Source of the DNA: Rhodobacteraceae bacterium M385
Lineage (GTDB): Bacteria; Pseudomonadota; Alphaproteobacteria; Rhodobacterales; Rhodobacteraceae
Assembly (NCBI GenBank): GCA_025141835.1
Contig: CP081102.1
Coordinates: forward strand, 806,001-870,000
Direction: 5' to 3'
DNA: 64,000 nt
Shown in pieces: positions 23,903-34,900 of the stretch. The first letter of the stretch is position 1; each line of letters starts with the position of its first letter. Under the pieces are notes generated by a model. It had not been told where the DNA came from. It did no database searches and saw only the letters and a list, made by a program, of their open reading frames with translations. The position numbers were made by a program, and so were the translations under genes.

Positions 23903-26233
23903 GTGAGCCGTTTTTCCGCCCCCATCGCCGAACAAATCTGGGACATGAAATACCGTCTCAAAGAGGCGGATGGCACGCCCCTGGACACCAGCGTCGAAGA
24001 TACGTGGCGCCGCATCGCCCGGGCGCTGGCCGATGTCGAAGACGACAAACAGCAGTGGGAAGATAAGTTCTACACCGCGCTGGAGGACTTCAAATACTTG
24101 CCCGCAGGCCGCATCGTAGCAGGCGCGGGCACAGGCCGTAGCGTGACCTTGTTCAACTGCTTCGTGATGGGCACCGTGCCCGATAGCATGGGCGGTATTT
24201 TCGACATGCTGAAAGAAGCCGCGCTGACGATGCAGCAGGGCGGGGGGATCGGCTACGATTTCTCGACCATCCGGCCCAAGGGCGCTGCCGTGTCTGGTGT
24301 GGCAGCGGATGCCAGTGGGCCGCTCAGCTTCATGGATGTCTGGGATGCCATGTGCCGCACGATCATGTCTGCCGGGTCGCGCCGGGGCGCGATGATGGCC
24401 ACGATGCGCTGCGATCATCCCGATATCGAGGATTTCATCGCCGCCAAACAAGACCCCGCCCGCCTGCGCATGTTCAACATGTCGGTGCTGGCGACCGATC
24501 CGTTTATGGAGGCCGTCAAAGCCGATGGCTCTTGGGATCTGGTCTTTGACGGGCGCGTCTACACCACCATTCAGGCCCGTGATCTGTGGAACAAGATCAT
24601 GCGTGCCACCTATGATTACGCCGAACCCGGTGTGATTTTCATCGACCGGATCAACGCCGAAAATAACCTCAACTACGCCGAGACGATCTGCGCCACCAAC
24701 CCCTGTGGCGAACAACCCTTGCCGCCCTATGGCGCTTGCCTTCTGGGGTCCGTGAACCTTGCTCAGCTGGTGGAAAACCCCTTTGCCGACGGCACGTTGA
24801 ACGCCGACAAGCTGGCCGACCTGACCGCCACCGCGATCCGCATGATGGATAACGTAGTCGATGCCTCTCGCTTCCCGCTGGAGGCTCAGGCCGCCGAGGC
24901 CGCCGCCAAGCGGCGCATCGGCTTGGGCGTGACCGGGCTGGCCGACGCTTTGGCCATGTGTGGCCTGCGCTACGGGTCCGAGGAAGCCGCCGCCAAGACC
25001 GGTGAATGGATGGCCCTGATCGCCAACGCCTCCTACCGGGCCTCGGCTGAACTGGCCGCAGAAAAAGGCGCGTTTCCCCTGTTTGATGCAGAGGAATACG
25101 CCAAAGCCCCGATGATCCGCCGCCTTGATGCCGATGTCCAAGCGCTGATCGCGCAGCACGGCCTTCGCAATGCTCTGCTGACCTCTATCGCGCCCACCGG
25201 CACGATCAGCCTGTTTGCGGGCAATGTCTCATCCGGGATCGAGCCGATCTTCGCCAACGCCTACACCCGCAAAGTGCTGCAAGTGGACGGCTCTCGGACC
25301 GAAGAAGAAGTCGTCGATTTCGCCGTCGCCAAGTGGCGAGAGCTTCACGGCGACACCCCGCTGCCCGACTACTTCGTGAACGCGCAAACCCTCGCGCCTC
25401 TGGACCACGTCCGTATGCAGGCCGCCGCGCAGCCTTGGATCGACAGCTCCATCTCCAAAACCATCAACGTCCCCGCCGATATCAGCTTCGAGGCCTTCAA
25501 GGATGTCTACGCCGAAGCCTACGCTACCGGCTGCAAAGGCTGCACGACCTACCGTCCGAACGATGTGACGGGCTCCGTCCTCACCGCCTCGGAAACATCC
25601 TCGCCGGATGAAGCCACGGCTCCTCTTCATCTTGGTGAAAACACCTCCGGGGGGGGCGCCTCAGCGCCGGGGGCAGAGCCCCCCGCAACGGCCCCAGAAG
25701 GCGAAGTCGTCTATATGTCCGAACCCCTTCACCGCCCGAATGAGCTGGAAGGCAATACCTACAAGGTCAAATGGCCCGACAGCGAACATGCCATCTACAT
25801 CACGATCAACGACATTATTCTGAACGGTCACCGACGCCCGTTCGAGGTTTTTATCAACTCCAAGAATATGGAGCATTTTGCCTGGACGGTGGCGCTGACC
25901 CGCATGATTTCCGCCGTGTTCCGGCGTGGCGGCGATGTGTCCTTCGTGGTGGAAGAACTCAAGGCTGTCTTCGATCCGCGTGGTGGGGCTTGGATGCAGG
26001 GCAAATACGTCCCCTCCATCCTCGCGGCCATCGGTGGCGTGATCGAGAAACATATGATCGCCACGGGCTTTCTGGCAGGCGAAGGCATGGGCCTGAAATC
26101 CGACCCCCAAGCCGATGTCGTCAACCTCAACCATCGCCCCGGTCCTGCGTGCCCCTCTTGTGGGCAGTTTGACCTGCGGATGATGGAAGGGTGCCTTACC
26201 TGCGCATCCTGTGGGTTCTCTAAGTGTGGCTAA
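23903..26233 (+). CDS. nrdJ: Adenosylcobalamin-dependent (class II) ribonucleoside reductase
   Basis: This 776-residue enzyme makes deoxyribonucleotides using a B12-derived radical and needs no oxygen. Visible features are FNCFVMGTVPDSMGG with a catalytic cysteine, QGGGIGYDFSTIRP, NPCGEQPLPPYGACLLGSVNL with the active-site cysteine loop, TGCKGCTTYRPN, and a C-terminal cysteine-rich tail CPSCGQFDLRMMEGCLTCASCG. I prefer the GTG start at 23903 (SRFSAPIAEQIWDMKYR), which matches the family; an in-frame ATG at 23834 adds 23 unrelated residues. A linker of about 45 residues after GSVL contains repeat-derived sequence (25625-25690). I saw no convincing cobalamin riboswitch upstream. Confidence 0.94.
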   Translation: MSRFSAPIAEQIWDMKYRLKEADGTPLDTSVEDTWRRIARALADVEDDKQQWEDKFYTALEDFKYLPAGRIVAGAGTGRSVTLFNCFVMGTVPDSMGGIFDMLKEAALTMQQGGGIGYDFSTIRPKGAAVSGVAADASGPLSFMDVWDAMCRTIMSAGSRRGAMMATMRCDHPDIEDFIAAKQDPARLRMFNMSVLATDPFMEAVKADGSWDLVFDGRVYTTIQARDLWNKIMRATYDYAEPGVIFIDRINAENNLNYAETICATNPCGEQPLPPYGACLLGSVNLAQLVENPFADGTLNADKLADLTATAIRMMDNVVDASRFPLEAQAAEAAAKRRIGLGVTGLADALAMCGLRYGSEEAAAKTGEWMALIANASYRASAELAAEKGAFPLFDAEEYAKAPMIRRLDADVQALIAQHGLRNALLTSIAPTGTISLFAGNVSSGIEPIFANAYTRKVLQVDGSRTEEEVVDFAVAKWRELHGDTPLPDYFVNAQTLAPLDHVRMQAAAQPWIDSSISKTINVPADISFEAFKDVYAEAYATGCKGCTTYRPNDVTGSVLTASETSSPDEATAPLHLGENTSGGGASAPGAEPPATAPEGEVVYMSEPLHRPNELEGNTYKVKWPDSEHAIYITINDIILNGHRRPFEVFINSKNMEHFAWTVALTRMISAVFRRGGDVSFVVEELKAVFDPRGGAWMQGKYVPSILAAIGGVIEKHMIATGFLAGEGMGLKSDPQADVVNLNHRPGPACPSCGQFDLRMMEGCLTCASCGFSKCG
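25625..25690. repeat. GC-rich repeat insertion translated in frame within nrdJ
   Basis: CTTCATCTTGGTGAAAACAC is followed by a G-run, a GGCGC-CTCA-GCGCC hairpin and GGGGGCAGAGCCCCCC, a second inverted repeat. The core matches those at 916-938 and 8757-8793. It is translated as a glycine/alanine/proline-rich linker before the conserved VVYMSEPL segment. Confidence 0.65.
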
Positions 26234-26608
26234 CCTGTAAGTGCTGAATGCCGTTTTTGGGCGTGGGCCTGCACCCGGTGCTAAGTTACTGTAAAAAAGA
26301 AACCTACGCGCGACGCGACCACGGGCGGCCCGTCCCGGCCCTTGGTCTGTCGGCTGTAGAATGGGCGCGGGGACTTGCGTCGTTTGCCCACCTGTTTTTC
26401 AGGGGGGGACTTTTGAATTTCACAATTTCAATCTCACCGAGCAGTAAGGCCCCCTTTCGCGGCTTCCCCCCTTAATCTGCAAGCGTCGTTAACTTTTTCC
26501 GCACAGTTTGTATGAAAATCACCAGATAACCCCGCCAATCTCCTTAATTTACTTGACCCGAGGGCAGCCTCCATGTGAACCATATTGAAACGCTCTGGGG
26601 ATGTCTTA
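26234..26608. other. Intergenic region upstream of the giant-protein locus
   Basis: This 375-base gap has no convincing gene. It contains a small ACGGG-CGG-CCCGT hairpin at 26321-26333 and then turns markedly A/T-richer from about 26400, as expected for a promoter region serving the tolC-like gene. A TTGACC at 26553-26558 is a possible -35 element, but I find no well-spaced -10 box. Confidence 0.5.
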
Positions 26609-27979
26609 ATGTTGTATTTAGTCAAGGGAATGGCGAGAAATTTTGCTCGCAGTGCTGGCGCGGCGGCGATTGTTGTAAGTCTTGCCGCTTTCGGGGCCGG
26701 GCAGGGGCAGGCTCAAACCCTGTCCTTGACGGAAGCCTACCAGCGGATGTTGGACCGTGAGGTTCAATATCAAATTCTCGATCTAGAGCTTGATGTCGCA
26801 GCAGAGCTTGTCCAGCAAGCGCGCGGCGAACGCCGCCCTCGGGTCGGTCTGCGCATCCAATACATCAATACCAGCCAAGAGATTATCAGCCAGGACAACG
26901 GCACCTTTCAGGAAGGCACGTCCGAATATCCAACCACGCGGGTGACCTTCTCGGTGCGTCAGCCGCTCTATGATGCGGTGCGTTTCCGCGCCCTTCCCGT
27001 GGCGCAGGCCGAGGCTGAGTTGGTTTCTGCCCAGGCCGCGGTCGCCCGCAACGATCTTTCGGGCATGCTGATCAATTCCTACCTTGATGTGGCCCGCGCC
27101 CAGATCGGGGTAGAGCAGGCCCGCATCCTGATCCGCGCGCGTACGCAGCTAGAGCGTGACATCGGCCTGCAAGTGGATGCTGGTCGGATCGAAGTAGATC
27201 AATTGTTCCGCGCCCAGGGCGATGTGCTGGAAGCACGCGTTGTGCAGTCCGAGCGGGACCTGGACCTGACGAACGCCCTGTTTGACCTTTACCGTTTCAC
27301 CGGCCCCGATGTGACAGGCGTCGCCTATGCGGGCGCGGCTGTGGGCATTCCGACTTACAACAACCTTGTGGGCACTTTCAGCGCCGAGCGGTTGTTAGAG
27401 TTGTCTCCGGCAATTCAGGTGGCCCGCGCCGAAGTCGCGGTGTCTGAGCGCCAGCTAGAGGTTGTGCGGGCCTCTTTCCGACCCACGGCGAACGTGACCT
27501 TGGAATTTGAGAGCGAAGAAACCGAAGGGTCGTTGTTTGGCGGTGGCTCCAACGTGCAATCCACCGAGTTGGGCGTTGATCTTAACTGGTCGATTTACGA
27601 AGGCGGCACCCGCCGCAGCCGTGTCCGCGAAGCGGAAGCACGGGTTGAGATTGCGAACCTGCGGGTCGAGCAGATTATCGACCTGAGCCAGCGTCGCTAC
27701 GAGGGGCTGACCAGCGCATTGGAATCCAGCCTGCGTGCCGTGAACGCGATCAGTGCCGAACAAGCGGCCGCAGGCCGCCGCTTGAGCGCCGCGATTGAGC
27801 AAGAGAACGCTGGCCGTATTGGGCCGGAAGCTGCCCTTGAGGCCCGTCTTCGTCGTGACACACTTTCCCTTCAAGGTCAGATCGCACGGCTTCGGGTGGT
27901 GCAATTGCAGGCGCAGTTGCTTGCCCTGTTCGGCGCCCTTGATGTGGACACATTATCACAAGACTTCAGCGGCAGCTAA
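26609..27979 (+). CDS. TolC-family outer-membrane efflux/secretion channel
   Basis: This 456-residue protein has a signal peptide (FARSAGAAAIVVSLAAFGAG, cleavage near QAQ) and two OEP repeats, each with a long helical pair and a barrel strand pair. The first repeat has LSLTEAYQRMLDREVQYQ and TTRVTFSVRQPLYDAVR; the second has TELGVDLNWSIYEGGTRRSRVREAEA. It should form a trimeric channel-tunnel spanning the outer membrane and periplasm. The ATG at 26609 has GGGGA nine bases upstream; 26630 is the alternative. It opens the giant-protein locus and probably supplies the outer-membrane exit for the HlyD-type adaptors encoded downstream. Confidence 0.92.
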   Translation: MLYLVKGMARNFARSAGAAAIVVSLAAFGAGQGQAQTLSLTEAYQRMLDREVQYQILDLELDVAAELVQQARGERRPRVGLRIQYINTSQEIISQDNGTFQEGTSEYPTTRVTFSVRQPLYDAVRFRALPVAQAEAELVSAQAAVARNDLSGMLINSYLDVARAQIGVEQARILIRARTQLERDIGLQVDAGRIEVDQLFRAQGDVLEARVVQSERDLDLTNALFDLYRFTGPDVTGVAYAGAAVGIPTYNNLVGTFSAERLLELSPAIQVARAEVAVSERQLEVVRASFRPTANVTLEFESEETEGSLFGGGSNVQSTELGVDLNWSIYEGGTRRSRVREAEARVEIANLRVEQIIDLSQRRYEGLTSALESSLRAVNAISAEQAAAGRRLSAAIEQENAGRIGPEAALEARLRRDTLSLQGQIARLRVVQLQAQLLALFGALDVDTLSQDFSGS

Positions 27980-28024
27980 ACTTGCCGCTCGGAGCCATGA
28001 ACGTAAGAGTATTTTAGGAACCAA

Positions 28025-28798
28025 ATGACCAAGCAATTGATGATCTACGACAACGTCGTTCCAGTGAACCGTGAAACACACCGCGACATGTCGATCCGGC
28101 AAATCACCTCCTTTGCATTCGCGAAAGAGGTGAACTCCGTTCCCATCGTGGACGTTGAATTCTCGCGGATCTGCTCAGAAGCACCGATCGTTTTCGCCAA
28201 GACCGAAACGGGTTTGGTCAGCCTTGCGCTGTTGGGCACGCAGCAGGACCGCAACGGTTTTGTGGATGAGGACAACGGCTGGACCGGTGCCTATGTGCCT
28301 GCGTTCTTCCGCCGATATCCTTTCGTCTTCGCGGTGCAAGACGGCAGTGACCAGATGACCCTGTGCATTGATGAAGGCTTTGAGGGCCTCAACAATGAGG
28401 GCAAGGGCGAGCGGATGTTCGACACTGAGGGTCAGGAAACATCCTACCTGCGCACCGTTCTGCGGTTTGCCGAAGAATACCAATCCACCTTCAACCGCAC
28501 CCAAGCATTCTGCGATCGCCTGGAAGCCGCCGATTTGCTGGAGGAGGCGCGGGTGGACTTCACGCTATCCGATGGCACCCGCGGCGGTGTCACGGGCTTC
28601 CTGCGCGTCTCGGCCGAGAAATTCCGGGCAATCAGCGACGAGCAAATCGTTTCGATGTTCCGCACCGGCGATCTGGAGATGATCCAGATGCACCTTCTGT
28701 CGATGCAGCAGGTTGAGGCGATTGTCACCAAATCCGCGTCACTGGTGGAGAGCATGGGCCTTCCCGGCGATGCGGCAGAACCAGCGGGCGTCCACTAG
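28025..28798 (+). CDS. SapC-family protein
   Basis: This 257-residue protein matches the SapC family: it begins with YDNVVPVNRETHRDMSIRQ, contains FAFAKEVNSVPIVDVEFSRI, then ALLGTQQDRNGFVDEDNGWTG and VPAFFRRYPFVF, and ends in a helical region with LMQMHLLSMQQVE-like helices. It has no signal peptide or membrane segment, so it is probably cytoplasmic. The family is named after a gene of the Campylobacter S-layer locus; its biochemical role is not established. It lies 45 bases after the tolC-like gene and 165 bases before the giant gene, which suggests a role in making or exporting the giant surface protein, perhaps as a chaperone. That role is inference. Confidence 0.85.
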   Translation: MTKQLMIYDNVVPVNRETHRDMSIRQITSFAFAKEVNSVPIVDVEFSRICSEAPIVFAKTETGLVSLALLGTQQDRNGFVDEDNGWTGAYVPAFFRRYPFVFAVQDGSDQMTLCIDEGFEGLNNEGKGERMFDTEGQETSYLRTVLRFAEEYQSTFNRTQAFCDRLEAADLLEEARVDFTLSDGTRGGVTGFLRVSAEKFRAISDEQIVSMFRTGDLEMIQMHLLSMQQVEAIVTKSASLVESMGLPGDAAEPAGVH

Positions 28799-28814
28799 GG
28801 CGCTCATACCACCG

Positions 28815-28843
28815 GCGCAACGGGCAATTAGGGCCTGTTGCGC
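28815..28843 (+). other. Hairpin in the leader of the giant gene
   Basis: GCGCAACGGGC and GCCTGTTGCGC form an 11-base-pair stem with one G-T pair and a seven-base loop, 17 bases after the sapC stop. No T-run follows, so it may be an attenuator, an RNA stabiliser or a Rho-related structure setting the ratio of sapC to the giant gene. Confidence 0.45.
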
Positions 28844-28963
28844 TGCAAAGATGATTAGAATGGCCGGTCCACGGCTGCATTTAGATACGATTAATTGGCT
28901 CGATTTGAGCCTAAGTTTGTTTTCACCGTCGCGGTTTTACGCGGCCCTGTTTTGGGCGATACA

Positions 28964-31900
28964 ATGAGTTTTCCTTTCGCGAAGAAAGAATTCGAAGGAG
29001 CATGGCGCTGGAGCGGGTCCACCCCCGATGCGGCACAGGCCCCGGTATTGCCAATCCAGAAAGCTTCTAGCCAGCCGGTATTCTCGGACTGGCTCAACGG
29101 CTTTGTAAGCGGTGTTTTCGGGCGTGACCGGACCCATCTGCCCAAGCGCCGCCCCGGTATTGATACGCTCGAGCCGCGCCTGCTTTTGTCGGCGGACCCG
29201 CTTACCTCGGTCGCGATGACGATGAGCGCGGGCGAAGCGACCCTGCGCGTTGCTGAAGTCGAATATAATCGCGGCACGGTAGACCACCCCGACAACGTCA
29301 CGGAACGGCGTGTGCAGCTGATTCAAGGTGTGACGGGCGCGGGCGCCGACAATGTCGTGGCGGAACGCCGGATCATCGAGATTGACGGCAAGAACCGCAT
29401 CGTTACGGGCGGTTGGGATGAAAGCAGCTCGATCCTGACTGACCTGACTATTGGCGGCAGTTCCGGCGTTGATAAGCTGACAATCGATCAATCCATTCTG
29501 AGTCTGGCTGACTTCAACCAGTTTAGCATCAATCTTGGCGCGGGTGACGATGAGATCATCGGTCCAGAGGCCTCGGCCGGGCTTGTTTGGTCGCTTAACG
29601 ATACGGCCGGCACTGGCGAGTTGGCGATCCTTCAGCCCACGGGTGATGCCACCAATCCCACTGAGGCTGACCGTACCTTGGATAACCGCGTCACCTATGA
29701 AGGTGGCCGGGATGAGTTCTTGCAGTTCTCCGGTGTCAAGAAAATCACCGCCGAGGCGACCCGCGATATTATCTCTGATCGCACAGGCGGCGCGGCGGAA
29801 TATGGGCTGACGTGGTCGTCTTCGGGCGAAGTGACCTTGCAGCAGCGGACCTCGGTTTCGGGCGTGGGCGGCACCGGTAGTGGCGTTGGCGTCACAATTG
29901 TTGGGGCCGAAGGTCTCGCGGGCAGTGACGGAAATGATCTGCATGTGAACCTGTCGGGGCAGTCCGTTTCCACAGGCTTTGCAGGCGCTGATCTGAATGC
30001 TGAAAGCGGTGAGATCCGCCTTTATGCATCGGTTGATGTCGCGCGTCTGTCGCCCACGATGTTCGAAACCCAGGGCGCCACCGGCATGACCGGCACCGGC
30101 GGTATTGATATTGGTCGCGCGGGACGCGGTGTGGATATCAACCTTGGCGGCGGCGTCGACAAGCTGGTTGGCACCGATGATTTGATCGAATGGACGATCA
30201 CTGGCCGAGGCACAGGTTCGACTTTCGCCGGTAGCGGGACGTTGAATTTCTATGACTTCCCCGAAAGCCCGGCGACCCCGGAAGAGGCGGGCGATTGGAT
30301 TGAATACGCCAATACTCAAGCCAACTTCTTCGGCGTGGATGAAATCGTGGGCGGCGACCGGGATGACCGCCTGATCCTTGATTATGCTGCGGGCCTGAAT
30401 GTTCTTATTCAAGGTACTGAAGGGGAGCCTACGGTTGAGGTTTCCGGTGGCGGTGGGGTGGACCTTCGGGCCTCTGCCGTAGAGGTGCTGGATGCCCGCC
30501 AAGGTGGCGCGACCATTGATTATCGCAACCAGTCCTATGACGTGACGATTGATTTCGACCTCGGCGAGGCCACAGGTTTCCTGTCGATCAGCGGCTTTAC
30601 GGGCGCGATTTCCGGCGCGGGCGACGACCAAGTTATCGCCGCCTCCGACACCGTTTTGATCCAGACGGGGGCGGGCGAAGATATCATCACGCTGACCCGC
30701 TTCACCTCGGCGGCCACCATTGATGCAGGCGCAGACGAAGACATTTTGCGCGGCGACACAGACGCGCGGTCTAACGAAATCGCTTACGTGGATGACCTTG
30801 ATCCGAATACCCCGGAGCCAGAGCTGAACGCAGCCGGGACACACTACACCGACCCCTTGGGGAGCGAATTCCGCGTTGAAGTGTTGGACGGCAACGGCGC
30901 TGATGGCCGCTACCGTACCGTTCTTGGCAACGGCACCGCGCAGGGGGCTGCCGCCACCTTCGCGAATGTTGAAAGCATCGAGGGGCAAGGCACGTCCGGC
31001 GATGACGACACGCTCATCATGGCGCTGTCGGGCACGACGCCAGACCTCGTTTGGCACGTCACCGATGTCTACAAAGGCGTGATCACCGCAGGCGCTGTGA
31101 CGCTGGCCTATTCCACCATTGCGCGCGGCGTGAATGCGGGCTCGCGTGATCTGACGCTAAGCTATTCGGGCGATGGCAGCGACATCGGGGAATATACCGG
31201 CGATGTGATTGTTGACCTGATGGACGGCGTGGCTGCCGGCCTCAACGAATTCTCGGGCGACGTTCAAACGCTGATCGGCTCTGCAAAGAACGATGCCTTG
31301 TTGGGGAACGCCGCCACGACGTTGATCCGCGGCCTTGATGGCAACGACCAATTGGGTCTTGTGACGCTGGACGGTGCGACGGCAGAGGGCGGAACCGGGT
31401 CGAACACCTTGGCGTACCGCAATGCCACCGGAACCGTGACCCTAACCGGGACAGAGCTTGCGCAACTTGTAGGCACCACGACAACTACGGCCAGCCATTC
31501 GGGCATCTCGGATGCTATTATTCTGGCAGATGAGGCAGATACTCTGGGCGTCACGATCAACGCAGCCGCATTTGCGGGCAGCACGATCCTGAAAGGCGCG
31601 GCGGGCGTTGACCTGCTCACCAGCGGACAAGGGACAGAGAACTTCTTCATCGCCTCTGGCGGTGCGGATGTGATGACTAACACCAGCACCACAGGCGCGA
31701 CCTATGTGGGCCAGGACCTTGTGGGCGATTACACCGCTACCAACACCACAGCGGCAATTATCACGGTTTCCACGGTTGGCGCTGTCGATACCCTTAACGG
31801 GGTCTTCTCGTTGATCCGCTTGATCGGGGATGAGAACGACAACGTCTTTGATGCATCCGGTCTAACCCACGCCAGTGCCGCGCTGTTTGGCCAAGGCGGA

Positions 31901-34900
31901 GACGATGATCTGACCGGCGGCGCGCTGGATGACACCCTGTCGGGCGGCGAAGGCCACGATAGCTTCGTTGGCGGCGGCGGGACCGGTGACACGGTTCAGG
32001 AAATCGGCTTCCGCTCCTACTTCCTTGGCGCTTCCGGCCTGTTCCACGACCACGAGACCGATACGGGCTCTGTCCTTGGGGTGGATCTGCCCGCCTCGAC
32101 GGCGGATGGTGATGGCTTTCAGCTAGAGATTGTGGGCCTTGACGGTATCGCCCTATCCACGGCGACCCTGTCGTTTGATGCCGAGACTTTCCAAGTGGAA
32201 ACCGCCATCAGCGCGCTGCGTCAGTTCGACCAAACCGCCTATGATGTGGTGGTGACCCGTGATGGGGACGGGCGGATCACGCGGGTCGAGTTGCAGTTCA
32301 AAGCGGCTTACACGGGCCGCGATCTGGGTCTGGCCATGACGGCGCGGGGGACCAACACCGCCACATCCGGTGGCGTGGCGGCGGCGTTTACGGCCGTTGG
32401 CGCTGAAGTTGCAGGCACCCGTTCGAGTGCTGTGGAAACCCTATCGGGGATAGAGATTGCTGACCTGACGTTCGAGACGGAAATCGCGGGCGTGGCGGAC
32501 GTTGCAGGTTGGTCGGGGACAGTAAAAATCACCGGGTCTGACCGCACAGACCACGTGACTCTTGGAGCGGACGACAGCGCCGCCTTGGGCGACGGCGATG
32601 ATTATCTGACCTTGACCGGCGCGGGCGCACTTGCCGCTGGTGTTGTACTGGACGGCGGAGAGGGCTTTGACCGTCTGACCGCGCAGACACCCACGCAAGT
32701 GTTGACGCTAACCGATGCGACCGTGTCCTTCGGTGCGGGCGCTTCCGTTAATCACGCGAGTTTTGAGGATTATACCCTGCTCGGCTCGGGCCTTGCCGAT
32801 GTGATTGACGCCAGTGGCCTTGGCGCGGGCGCTTTGACGGCGGCCACCAAGCTTTCGACCCTGAATAACGGGGCCGGTCTGCCGATCCGTATGTCCGACA
32901 ACGACGCGATGGAGGTCGTGAACCGCGACGAGAATGGTGCCCCCCTTGCGGCGGAAGCCTTCGACAACGGCGAGCGGGCCTATGACCTGAAAGTCATCCA
33001 CGGGGATGGAACCATCGGCTACGTGGACCTGCAAGAAGGTGCCGAGACGATGGCGGACGTGCTTACCGCCTTCAATGCCGTTGACAATTTGTCGGCGACG
33101 ATAACGGCGGGGCAATTGATTATCACGTCCAGCATCTCGGGCGATCTTCGGTTTGAAGGCATCGAGGTGGATAATTCCGGCTCTGCCGGGGCACCTACAG
33201 CGGCACAGCCCAACCCGGTCGTGACCGATATCTATGTGGACTCCTCGATGCTGGAGGCCTTGGGCCTGTCCGAGGTGGTGTTCAGCGGCAATTCTGTCAC
33301 CTCGACCTTGGGCAGCGGCATCTCTGCGATGATCGACGGCGGCGCGGGCGATGACACGATCACAGGCTCGGCCGGGGATGATCTGATCATCACGGGCCAA
33401 GGGGTGGATAGCGTGACCGGCGGGGCCGGGACGGATCACCTATTGCTGAGCCAAGCAGGTTTGGCGGGCGACTTTACCGTTACCACGGCCACGGGTGGGC
33501 GGTTCGACGTTGGCGTTGGCGGGACGACGGCCACGAACTTCGGCGGCATTGAAACGCTGGAAATCCGCGGCGATACCTCGGCGCAGTCGGTAACGGCCAC
33601 AGATTGGACCGGAAACTTCATCTACCGCACAGGCGGTGGCGCTGACAGCATCGCGAAATCTGGCGGCGTGAATACGATCATCGTCGATAGCCCCACAGGC
33701 ACACCTGCAACGCCCACCATCACCGGTGCGGCCAATCCGTTGGATCAGGTCTTCATCTCCATGAACGGTGAAGTCACCGCTGACCTTTCGGTTCTTCTGG
33801 CCGGGATCACCGATGCGATCACCCTGGGGGCCACGCCGGTCAAGATTGATGAGCTTCGCACCACACGGGTTGAGGCGAACCTGAATGGCAATCTGACGTT
33901 CGGCCAGGACACCAATTTCACAGGCGGCGGTCATGTGACGATCGAAAGTGAATCGATCTCCGTGACCAACGACATCATCCAGACCGGCGGCACGCCCGAC
34001 ACAAACCGCCTGATCTTTAAGACCAACCAATTCTCTCAATCCCGTGGCACGATGATTTCCTCCACCGGGGATGTGATGTTCGTGGGCCGCGCGGAAGACC
34101 GGCGTTGGACGTCGGGTTTCTACCAGATCAACGCGACCGACATTGACTATTCATTTGGCGTCGATGGCGGCTCTGGCATTGCGGACGTTGAAGGCCGCAA
34201 CATTCGGATTGACTTGCGCGCAGGCAAATTGCCGGCCGAAGAAATCTCGACCGGTGATACCGACGACGGTGGGTTCAACTTCCTCGAGACTTTGGAAAGC
34301 GCGGGCCTGACAATCCTGGATGTGTTGGAGTCCATGTCGCTGATCTCGGCCAACTCGCGCCTTGTGGCGAATGTTGACCTTGTCGCGACCGAGCATTCGC
34401 GCTTCACCACCACAGGCACCGGCGAGCACGGCGACCTTGATATTCGCGTTGTGACCGAAGGTGTGAACTCGGCCAAACCAATCGCCATTCTGGCTGGGTT
34501 GGGCTTTGGCCTTGGTCAAGTTTATCAGCACATCACTATCGACGCTGACCTTCAGATTTCCGGCGACATGGACCTGCGTTCGATCGTGGATATGTCCAAC
34601 TCGGTGGTTGCCGGGTCTGGCGGCCTTGCGGGCTTCGGGGTTGGTATCGCTGTTACGGTGACGCTGATCGAGAACACGGTTTCCGTCACCCCCAAAGCGG
34701 GGAGCAACATTGTCGGCGACCTGCGGGTCACAGCCGACACGATCGAGCGCATCTATACCGAAGGCACTGCCAGCGCGGGTGAAGACGGCGTTTTGGCCGT
34801 GGGTATCGCGGTTGAAGTTGGCATCAACACCACGACCGCACGGGTTGCAGGCGCAGACTTGAGCGTTGGCGGCAATCTTGTCGTGCAGGCCAGCAACCAC

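Noticed and set aside
26248..26475. 75-codon open frame between nrdJ and the tolC-like gene
   Set aside because: It has no ribosome site or domain, and lies in an A/T-rich region better explained as a promoter.
28895..28963. TTG start 23 codons upstream of the chosen ATG for the giant protein
   Set aside because: A rare start with no ribosome site; the ATG at 28964 is more plausible, although neither has a strong site.
28937..31057. Open frame of about 700 codons on the minus strand at the start of the giant gene
   Set aside because: It is antisense to the LEPR-XLL region, is rich in Arg/Gly/Ala without domains, and would overlap the promoter of the real gene.
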